Assembly (NCBI GenBank): GCA_007131625.1
Contig: SLQC01000318.1
Location: 1 to 5,266, forward strand
Origin: Balneolales bacterium
GTDB lineage: Bacteria > Bacteroidota > Rhodothermia > Balneolales > Natronogracilivirgulaceae
Reading direction: 5' to 3'
DNA length: 5,266 nucleotides
In this document: positions 1-4,546 of the stretch, in pieces
Layout of the letters: each line of letters opens with the position of its first letter
Position numbering within the stretch: the first letter of the stretch is position 1
Position numbers and translations under genes: made by a program
The notes under the pieces: model-generated
What the model was told of the DNA's origin: nothing
The model's database searches: none
The model's input: the letters and a program-made list of their open reading frames with translations, nothing else

Positions 1-237
1 CAGCTGGTCAACACCATCCGCTATATGCTCAGACAGTCCGGAATTCATTATGACTGGAACAATATCAGACGCATCATGAACACCCGGATTCTTGCAACCA
101 TCGAACTACCCACGCAGACCAAGCGTATTCAAATTCGCAAACCCTCAGTGCCGGATCGGCAAGTGCAAGAAATTTACAAGGCCACCGGCTGTACCGAGAC
201 TCAAAAATCGGTCAAAAAATCTGTAGTGTACCACTGA
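1..237 (+). CDS. IS4-superfamily transposase, C-terminal end (5' part outside window)
   Basis: The reading frame is open from the first base, so this is the tail of a larger gene; the visible 78 residues end in a double stop (TGA TAG). The segment LVNTIRYMLRQSGIHYDW, followed by IRRIMNTR, an IQIRKPSVPD stretch and a terminal KKSVVYH, is the C-terminal signature I associate with IS4/IS1634-type DDE transposases, where VNTIRYQLKQKGI..DW..I.RIMNT...IRKCSEP...KKSVVH is common. These enzymes cut and paste their own insertion sequence with a DDE-triad RNase H-fold domain. The catalytic triad would lie left of the window, so activity cannot be judged. The internal Met at codon 9 is not a real start. 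Family assignment is by remembered sequence pattern; the exact IS group is uncertain. Confidence 0.75.
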   Translation, partial: QLVNTIRYMLRQSGIHYDWNNIRRIMNTRILATIELPTQTKRIQIRKPSVPDRQVQEIYKATGCTETQKSVKKSVVYH

Positions 238-414
238 TAGTCGTAACCCATTGGGCACCAATAAAAGTTTGGGCTCAATTGCCAAGTTGGGTTAAATTGA
301 TAATGTGTTTAATTTGATTATGAAAGTCCCCTTTTTACGAAGGAAGTGGAGATTCTTAATCAATATTTAATAATTGAACTCAGGTTTTAAATGTCTTCAT
401 GGCCAGTACCGGGT
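238..414. other. Convergent intergenic spacer, possible IS right end
   Basis: This spacer lies between the transposase stop and the stop of the minus-strand lipoprotein gene. It contains the imperfect hairpin at 244-294 and a weak AT-rich inverted repeat (TCAAT at 360-364, ATTGA at 373-377, 8-base loop). I see no coding frame and no hairpin followed by a clear T-run, so no confident intrinsic terminator can be called for either gene. The right boundary of the insertion sequence should fall here, but its left inverted repeat is not in the window, so the end cannot be placed. Confidence 0.45.
244..294. repeat. Imperfect inverted repeat just downstream of transposase
   Basis: TAACCCA (244-250) pairs fully with TGGGTTA (288-294). 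The stem continues inward as TTGGGCA (251-257) against TGCCAA (280-285) with one bulged G. The loop is about 22 bases. It begins 7 bases after the transposase stop. It could act as a bidirectional transcription block or contain the right terminal inverted repeat of the IS element. No T-run follows it directly, so a classic intrinsic terminator is not well supported. Confidence 0.4.
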
Positions 415-1569
415 TTACATATCCCGTCCATTTTCTATAAGCGGCTTACATCCCCAGCCTGAATGAATGGAGGTGAGTGATATTCTTCCAAACCTTGCCG
501 GTCTATACCATGTTTTTAATCCCTTCTTGAATGTATCATCATCAAAAAAGGCAATCTGCATACAATCAACATTATCCGAAAAGTGTTGCATGCTACCCAA
601 AGCGTCATACGCCATGGAAAAAGCGTGAAGTTCGTTTTTGAATTTTTGTACAACTTCAAAATCATACACGGTAAGTGTAATGGTAGTTTGTATTTCTGAT
701 TCAAGGCGCTTGTACGTCTGATCGGCCATGGAATGGGCTAATTGGATGGAAGAGATCCCAGGATTGCTCTCCAGCAAACCCAAATTTTCTGAATCGATAT
801 GAGATAAATGCAGATTTTGCGGGGAGGCAAGCAGAACATCGGAAAAGGAGATGAGGTGATCAGCCATAACCGGAGTACCGTTATTGCAGGTTGAGAGGAC
901 TACAAGATCAAATCGTTGGTCATCTCGCAATAAAAACTTCTGAATACCTGCTGAAAACGACCCGGTATTTACCGCAATCTTTGGCAATGTTCTATGGTAT
1001 TTTTCGCCTTCACTGTCTGGTATTTCGTGTCCGAAATAGAGAAAGTAATTTTGCTTTTTTTCTTCCTGGGTATGGTTTCGGTATTGATCATAAAGACGGG
1101 CTTCCGTTGTGAGAAAATCTTCACTACTATCAAAGTGTCGATAGTTTATCCGAGTGGTTATTTCTCCATTTGTGAAGTGATAAAGGCGGCTGTTTTTACG
1201 TGGAAACAGACCGAGAAATTTTTTCTCCGGCCGCTGGTAAAAAACAAAAACTTCTCCTGATTTTGCGTTTTCAGCAACTTTTAAAGCGGCATCCAGAACC
1301 TGTTGGTTTTCTCGAACCGGGTTCCCTGCCGTATTATGATAAAGATAATCGGAATCAGCATGGATGTAATAAATCACTAAATAGTCTACCTTCGTTTCAT
1401 CCATGAAATCCACTCTGTATAGTTCAGAAGTTTGGCTGCACCCTGATAAAACAAATCCCATGATCAAGGCAAGCCAAAGCAGGTTTATACATACCGAAGA
1501 AGCATAGAACATAAACGTGTCATAAAGTGAAGTTCTATTTAATACTATGAAAGTAATAATTCTCCTCAA
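415..1569 (-). CDS. Putative clostripain/caspase-like (clan CD) cysteine peptidase, lipoprotein
   Basis: The 384-codon product begins with a hydrophobic segment ending in the lipobox LSGC, whose Cys is residue 44, so it should be a lipid-anchored envelope protein. A beta-strand (VDYLVIYYIHADSDYLYH, about 61-78) is followed by FLYFGHEIP (His181) and FDLVVLSTCNNGTP (Cys228). This order, a hydrophobic strand ending near His and a second strand ending in Cys about 47 residues later, is that of clan CD peptidases such as clostripain (family C11); the following SFSDVLLASPQ also resembles the C11 stretch after the Cys. The longest frame starts with TTG at 1569; ATG at 1512 (Met20) gives a more normal 24-residue signal and may be the true start. 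Neither has a clear ribosome site, although AGGAGA occurs at 1561-1566. It lies 49 bases downstream of the 147-codon gene, probably co-transcribed. Peptidase activity is inference; a degenerate homologue is possible. Confidence 0.6.
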   Translation of the reverse strand: MRRIITFIVLNRTSLYDTFMFYASSVCINLLWLALIMGFVLSGCSQTSELYRVDFMDETKVDYLVIYYIHADSDYLYHNTAGNPVRENQQVLDAALKVAENAKSGEVFVFYQRPEKKFLGLFPRKNSRLYHFTNGEITTRINYRHFDSSEDFLTTEARLYDQYRNHTQEEKKQNYFLYFGHEIPDSEGEKYHRTLPKIAVNTGSFSAGIQKFLLRDDQRFDLVVLSTCNNGTPVMADHLISFSDVLLASPQNLHLSHIDSENLGLLESNPGISSIQLAHSMADQTYKRLESEIQTTITLTVYDFEVVQKFKNELHAFSMAYDALGSMQHFSDNVDCMQIAFFDDDTFKKGLKTWYRPARFGRISLTSIHSGWGCKPLIENGRDM

Positions 1570-1618
1570 TAACGTAACAGGGAGACTATTTTACTAAATT
1601 CAATCAAACTCACATTAA

Positions 1619-2062
1619 TTATAATATCAACAGAAGTATGATGATCAAAACAGCTGTTGTAACGCCAATGGTTATTGTACGGTAAGCCTGTTCCAAATAA
1701 TCCTGGGAGAAACTGGAGAAGTCATCAAGATCTGCGTCCTCTACTTGTTCAAACCCGTCTAAACCGTTTAATTCATTCTGTTTTTCTGATAGGTCATTTT
1801 TATAGGAGCTTAGCAGGGCTCTTTCATCTTCAGATAGATTTGCCAGCGATTCGATGCGATCAATGGCAACGATCATTTTGGTAAATGATTCATTTAGAAT
1901 CATTCGCTTTTCATCTGCACTCTCTGTCTGCTGAACCTGCTGAACGGTTTCGTTGAAATGTTTCTTAAACGTTTCCGTAATGTTTGTTGATTGTGCAGCA
2001 GCCATCGATTGAATGGTAAACAGTAAAATTATGAAAGTTATTATAATGTGTATTGTTTTCAT
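1619..2062 (-). CDS. Secreted, C-terminally membrane-anchored hypothetical protein
   Basis: I do not recognise a family. The 147-residue product has a clear Sec signal peptide (MKTIHIIITFIILLF..., probable cleavage after MAAA at about residue 23). A charged, mostly helical, Gln/Glu/Lys-rich middle follows (about 24-115), with heptad-like runs such as FKKHFNETVQQVQQTESADE. An acidic patch (EQVEDADLDD, about 105-114) precedes a C-terminal hydrophobic segment (TITIGVTTAVLIIILLLIL, 129-147) that should span the membrane. The body would therefore be outside the cytoplasm, tethered by its C-terminus. Start ATG at 2062 is supported by the signal peptide beginning there. It is the first gene of a likely two-gene unit with the clan CD-like lipoprotein. 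A role as partner, substrate or inhibitor of that protein is only a contextual guess. Confidence 0.7.
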   Translation of the reverse strand: MKTIHIIITFIILLFTIQSMAAAQSTNITETFKKHFNETVQQVQQTESADEKRMILNESFTKMIVAIDRIESLANLSEDERALLSSYKNDLSEKQNELNGLDGFEQVEDADLDDFSSFSQDYLEQAYRTITIGVTTAVLIIILLLIL

Positions 2063-2097
2063 CTTGCAGTAAATTATGAATTAGGGTTATTTGTGTT

Positions 2098-2118
2098 ACA
2101 GATGCTTATTCGATCTGT
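2098..2118. promoter_or_regulatory. Perfect 6-bp inverted repeat, candidate operator
   Basis: ACAGAT (2098-2103) and ATCTGT (2113-2118) are exact inverted copies with a 9-base centre. The site ends 36 bases upstream of the start of the secreted membrane-anchored protein gene, a usual place for a repressor or activator site. No regulator gene is present in the window, and a 6-bp arm can occur by chance. Confidence 0.25.
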
Positions 2119-2212
2119 CTGGATAATCACTGTACGGCATGTGAAATATGTATATAAACAGATAAAGTGGTATTACACATTTGAATATCTTTGTTATATA
2201 AGTAACAGGTTT

Positions 2213-2240
2213 TTGACCTACGTCAGATCTCCGGTAATAT
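2213..2240 (+). promoter_or_regulatory. Sigma70-like promoter candidate for the ACR3 gene
   Basis: TTGACC (2213-2218) and TAATAT (2235-2240) are separated by 16 bases and lie about 100 bases upstream of the ACR3 ATG. A small dyad, AGGT (2207-2210) and ACCT (2216-2219), overlaps the -35 box. If the host belongs to the Bacteroidota proper, its main sigma factor prefers a different -7/-33 pattern, so this match carries limited weight. Confidence 0.3.
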
Positions 2241-2289
2241 GGACTCCCGGTATTATGCTTGCAATTCAATCGTTGTATGTTTATCAGTC

Positions 2290-2305
2290 ATCGTTAAATT
2301 ACGAT
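2290..2305. promoter_or_regulatory. Short inverted repeat upstream of ACR3, possible regulator site
   Basis: ATCGT (2290-2294) and ACGAT (2301-2305) flank six A/T bases. The site lies 38 bases before the ACR3 start codon. Arsenic genes are commonly controlled by ArsR-type repressors that bind AT-rich dyads, but no arsR is visible here and the arms are only 5 bp. Confidence 0.2.
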
Positions 2306-2343
2306 TAATGATCCGCCCTCTGAAACCAAAGGATAACAAACGG

Positions 2344-2835
2344 ATGGAAAAGCATGACGCTCATATGAATCCCACAAACAAATTCACCACCGGCGTAAGA
2401 AAAAATACGTCCCTTCTTGACCGGTATCTGACGGTCTGGATTTTTGCAGCGATGATCCTGGGCGTAGGGATCGGGTATATGTTCAAAGGATCGGTCACCG
2501 CTTTCAACGTCATGTTGACAGTTGGTGAACATACCAACCTGCTTATCGCTGCCGGCTTTATCCTGATGATGTATCCACCCCTTGCAAAGGTCCGCTACGA
2601 ACTGATGCCCCGGGTTTTCTCCGATACCCGGATTCTGAGTCTGTCACTGGTTCAGAACTGGCTGATCGATCCGATTTTGATGTTTCTGCTGGCCGTCGGA
2701 TTTTTTGGCTTTCTGGCTCCCGCCCTGTTCGGACCCGATGAGCGATGGGGGTTCTACATGATCGGATTGATCCTGGTGGGGAACGCCCGGTGGAATCATA
2801 AGCAGAACAACTACCCATACGGATCCGGTGTGTGA
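2344..2835 (+). pseudogene. Truncated ACR3-type arsenite efflux permease (N-terminal part only)
   Basis: ACR3 permeases (BART superfamily, about 350 residues, ten membrane helices) export arsenite from the cytoplasm. The segment SLLDRYLTVWIFAAMILGVG, then MMYPPLAKVRYELM, SLVQNWLIDPILMFLLAVGF and GFYMIGLILVG is typical of the family's first 40 percent. Hydrophobic helices fall at about 29-48, 64-80, 98-128 and 137-149. I chose ATG 2344 because AAAGGA lies about 10 bases upstream; ATG 2365 is an alternative. In intact proteins GLI(L)VGLAR is followed directly by Cys-Ile-Ala-Met, and that Cys is essential. Here homology stops after GNAR (residue 149, base 2790), followed by about 14 unrelated residues and a stop. 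The product lacks six helices and the key Cys, so it cannot transport. The break is best explained by insertion or deletion joining it to the unrelated DNA from 2791 onward. Confidence 0.8.
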
Positions 2836-3021
2836 AACGACGAACCGGATCTCCGAATCGCTATCAAACAAATAGTCTTGCCCATTAACAAATGCAATCA
2901 CATTTTTGATAATTTCATTGAGCATTTCATGATTAACAATGAATGTTTTCCGAGATCCATATCGGTAAATCTTTTTCCCCAGGAATTGCTATTCTTTATG
3001 GTATATTCCTTTCAGTTTCAT
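2791..3021 (-). pseudogene. Unrecognised ORF fragment with internal amber codon
   Basis: On the minus strand an ATG at 3021 opens MKLKGIYHKE, then hits TAG at 2989-2991. The same frame continues without stops as QFLGKKIYRYGSRKTFIVNH, then a helical stretch (EMLNEIIKNVIAFVNGQDYL) and SDSEIRFVVSHTGSVWVV, until it runs into antisense ACR3 sequence at about 2790. The post-stop part has a protein-like amino acid mix and is AT-rich, unlike its neighbours. I know no family for it. It appears to be a gene damaged twice, by a nonsense change at codon 11 and by loss of its 3' end. A later start (Met at 2925) would rescue only a short piece. It lies about 28 bases downstream of the helicase remnant on the same strand, so the two may once have been in one operon. 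Chance reading frame remains possible. Confidence 0.35.
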
Positions 3022-3049
3022 CGTCGACAAACGTCTTCAATAATCAAAA

Positions 3050-3540
3050 TTAAATAATAACGAGTTGGTTCAGAGAAAAACCACTCCCCTGAAGCAGACC
3101 GCATCGCTTCTCCAAAAGCGTAAGGACATTATCCTCGGCCAGCTGATAAACCGGATTATCCGGAACCAGAAAACAAATTACCCGGTGATTGCGGAAATAT
3201 TTGTCGATGATATCTCCATAATCCGACGATACCCGGCTGTGATCTTTGTGCAGACAGCTCAGCCAGCCGGAACCGCCACATTCCCGGCAAAACCAGGCAG
3301 GTAGATATTCGTTAGTACCGGGACGGGTATCGGCCTGATCCCGGAATGTGAATTTCGGCTCACCGGCAAGCATGCGCACTACCGGTGAAAGCTTCCGCAG
3401 CCAGAGCTTGGTTTGTACATACAGAAATGGAGTCAGATCATCGGTGGTGGTATCATCGCCACCTTCGGTATACTTCGTGCTTCGATGATCAGTGCCAGCA
3501 GGGATCGGACCAATTCCGTTTTCGGATTCGATTCATTTGG
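3050..3540 (-). pseudogene. Internal fragment of a large DEAD/DEAH-box helicase-like protein
   Basis: The minus-strand frame reads TEGGDDTTTDDLTPFLYVQT, then KLWLRKLSPVVRMLAGEP, EYLPAWFCRECGGSGWLS (about 3240-3305) and DIIDKYFRNHRVICFLVPDN, ending at a TAA at 3050. The combination P(F/Y)LYVQ..LWLR.L followed by LP...CRECG.SGW is one I associate with the region after the helicase motor in very large DEAD/DEAH-box helicases, some of them encoded in phage-defence islands. The paired Cys in CREC suggests metal binding. No Walker A or DEAD motif lies within the fragment. At its upstream end the natural-looking sequence NESNPKTELVRSLLALIIEA is in another frame (about 3475-3540), so a frameshift near 3475 is likely. 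It joins integrase sequence at about 3540. Both helicase ends are missing, so this is a relic. Family assignment is from memory of the motif. Confidence 0.5.
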
Positions 3541-4019
3541 TGAACCCGGTTCCGGCTTATTTCGCTGCCTTTCTTCTTGAGGTTGTGGATCGGGTTCACT
3601 TCCAGATACTCTTTGTCCAGTCCGTAATTGAGCATGGAAGACATCACCGCTTGAAGACGGTTCGCCAGTGTCGGATGTTCTTTTGCAATCTCTTCCAGAA
3701 AATCACTGATATCTCTGCGCCTGAGATCCTGTAATTCTGTCCGGCCGAAAGTAGGTTGGAGGTATTTTTTGATCATCCATGAATAGTCCGCCTGTGACTT
3801 TGGTTTGAGACGGGGCAGATTGAATTTCCTGAACCTGTCCACCAGTTCAGCGAAGGTCATCCGTTTTTCAGCTGCATGATGCTCATCCTTCTTGTCTTTT
3901 TGTGGATCTATTCCCTTCGACACCATTCCCTCCAACTCGATTGCGCGTTTACGTGCATCTTTCAGTTTCATCCCGGAGGTGTCGCCAATCATATAGTTTT
4001 GATGTTTGGCCAAATAGTA
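3489..4019 (-). pseudogene. Tyrosine integrase remnant (arm- and core-binding domains only)
   Basis: This is the central part of a phage- or island-type tyrosine recombinase, which integrates and excises mobile DNA at att sites. YYLAKHQNYMIGDTSGMKLK, then DARKRAIELEGMVSKGIDPQ, is the end of the arm-type DNA-binding domain (LG....sl..AR..A......G.DP). MTFAELVDRFRKFNLPRLKP, then LQDLRRRDISDFLEEIAKEH and MSSMLNYGLDKEYLEVNPIHNL, is the SAM-like core-binding domain. Normal enzymes are about 400 residues. Here the first 50-60 residues are cut off at a TGA (4020-4022), exactly where the group II intron region begins. The catalytic domain with R..K..HxxR..Y is absent: after SEISRNRV (about 3545) the frame enters helicase-related DNA and stops. 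TTG at 4013 is only a formal start. It cannot recombine. Confidence 0.8.
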
Positions 4020-4022
4020 TCA

Positions 4023-4105
4023 GAAATAGTATACTTTCTTCCCTGAGGGCTACCATCGCCGTGAGGTGGCCGGATGGACCGGCAGAAGTCAGCAGAGGGC
4101 ATAGT
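4023..4105 (+). other. GC-rich structured segment between integrase break and intron 5' end
   Basis: About 80 bases lie between the truncated integrase and the GTGTG that best fits an intron 5' end. GGCTACC (4048-4054) can pair with GGTGGCC (4065-4071) with one G-T wobble, or GCCGG (4069-4073) with CCGGC (4079-4083). The segment then reads AAGTCAGCAGAGGGCATAGT (4087-4106), which I recall as recurrent near group II introns, though not exactly in which position. It may be the 5' exon (target) brought along by rearrangement, or extra intron sequence. Base composition matches the intron rather than the integrase. Confidence 0.35.
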
Positions 4106-4402
4106 GTGTGCTGGGCAGTGTTTAGATCAGGAGGGTTCAAGTCCCTCCGGCGCTCGGATGAGGAGCGCTGTATCCAAAGGCGGCGGTAATGCGTCGCTAG
4201 CCGGGGAACACGGATAAGGAAAACCCTAAACGGGCACGAAATTGGAAACGATGGAAACAGCCAAGGGAATGAACCTAAGTTTGTGTTTTGTCTATTGGAC
4301 AACCGGTGAGAGGAGGGTCCACTCTTTGGTGGACAAGGTTTGGTGAACCTTGTATCACTGATTCCCTCCATCAAATCGCGATATTGAACGACACCTTTGT
4401 GA

Positions 4403-4435
4403 AAGCCGGATACGGGAAAACCGTATGTCCGGTTT
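4403..4435 (+). ncRNA. Group II intron domain V-like catalytic hairpin
   Basis: AAGCCGGA (4403-4410) pairs with TCCGGTTT (4428-4435). The upper stem TACGG (4411-4415) pairs with CCGTA (4421-4425) around GAAAA. A two-base bulge TG (4426-4427) sits on the 3' side between the stems. Length (33 bases), the two-base bulge, the GNRA-like loop and the AGC triad at 4404-4406 are the diagnostic features of domain V, which binds the catalytic metals. It lies 107 bases before the RT start, not after the RT gene. Confidence 0.75.
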
Positions 4436-4442
4436 GAGCGGC

Positions 4443-4483
4443 GGACGGGGGCCAGCGCTGCGGCGCGCCCCCTCCGACCCGAC
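4443..4483 (+). ncRNA. Domain VI-like hairpin and probable 3' end of ribozyme
   Basis: GGA (4443-4445) and GGGGGC (4447-4452) pair with GCCCCC (4467-4472) and TCC (4473-4475), with C4446 bulged. The sequence then reads CGACCCGAC, matching the common bacterial intron ending (Y)ACCCGAY. A4477, seven bases from the proposed end at 4483, is in the right place to be the branch-point adenosine. Spacing of 7 bases from domain V is normal. Confidence 0.6.
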
Positions 4484-4484
4484 A

Positions 4485-4501
4485 CTGCGGAAAGTCCGCA
4501 G
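4485..4501 (+). repeat. Perfect 7-bp stem-loop between ribozyme and RT gene
   Basis: CTGCGGA (4485-4491) and TCCGCAG (4495-4501) form a perfect stem with a three-base loop. It starts two bases after the proposed intron 3' end and lies 12 bases before the first ATG. No T-run follows, so it is not a standard terminator. It could be a remaining domain IV stem or a structure that shields the translation start. Confidence 0.4.
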
Positions 4502-4513
4502 AAAGGCCCGAAC

Positions 4514-4546
4514 ATGAAGCAAAGGATCACACTCTGTTCTCGATGA
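4514..4546 (+). CDS. Possible 10-codon leader peptide overlapping the RT start
   Basis: An ATG at 4514 opens a ten-residue frame (MKQRITLCSR) whose TGA at 4544-4546 overlaps the RT start ATG at 4543-4545 as ATGA. Such overlaps allow ribosomes finishing one frame to restart on the next. A weak GAAAGG lies before the leader, while the RT ATG has no good ribosome site of its own. It may equally be chance in a short spacer. Confidence 0.25.
   Translation: MKQRITLCSR

Larger units (their letters stand above)
2063..2343. other. Divergent intergenic region with repeats and promoter-like elements
   Basis: About 280 AT-rich bases separate the minus-strand operon from the plus-strand ACR3 remnant, so promoters for both directions should sit here. 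It holds an inverted repeat near the minus-strand gene (2098-2118), a sigma70-like -35/-10 pair facing the ACR3 gene (2213-2240), a 10-base direct repeat (2231-2240 and 2247-2256) and a short inverted repeat (2290-2305). An open frame continues upstream of the ACR3 start to 2239, but it has no transporter-like sequence and is not counted as coding. Confidence 0.5.

Noticed and set aside
360..377. AT-rich inverted repeat as a terminator for the lipoprotein gene
   Set aside because: The stem is only five A/T-rich pairs with an 8-base loop and no distinct T-run on the relevant strand.
891..1406. Plus-strand open frames inside the lipoprotein gene
   Set aside because: They overlap a longer minus-strand gene that has a signal peptide and lipobox; their sequence shows no domain.
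2239..2343. Upstream extension of the ACR3 frame to ATG 2239
   Set aside because: The extra 35 residues are Cys/Tyr/Ile-rich and unlike ACR3 N-termini, overlap promoter-like sequence, and ATG 2344 has a usable ribosome site.
3010..3022. TTTCAGTTTCATC shared with 3960-3972
   Set aside because: A 13-base match with no further similarity on either side; in both places it encodes MKLK in minus-strand frames, so coincidence of codons is enough to explain it.
3065..3304. Plus-strand 79-residue frame
   Set aside because: It is antisense to the helicase-like CRECG motif and has no recognisable feature of its own.
4130..4148. GGAGGGTTCAAGTCCCTCC resembles a tRNA T-arm
   Set aside because: There is no acceptor, D or anticodon arm at the right distances, and it fits as a domain I stem of the group II ribozyme.
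3949..4530. 193-residue minus-strand open frame
   Set aside because: It lies antisense to the structured ribozyme, has an Arg/Ser/Pro-rich composition typical of a GC-rich antisense frame, and shows no motif.
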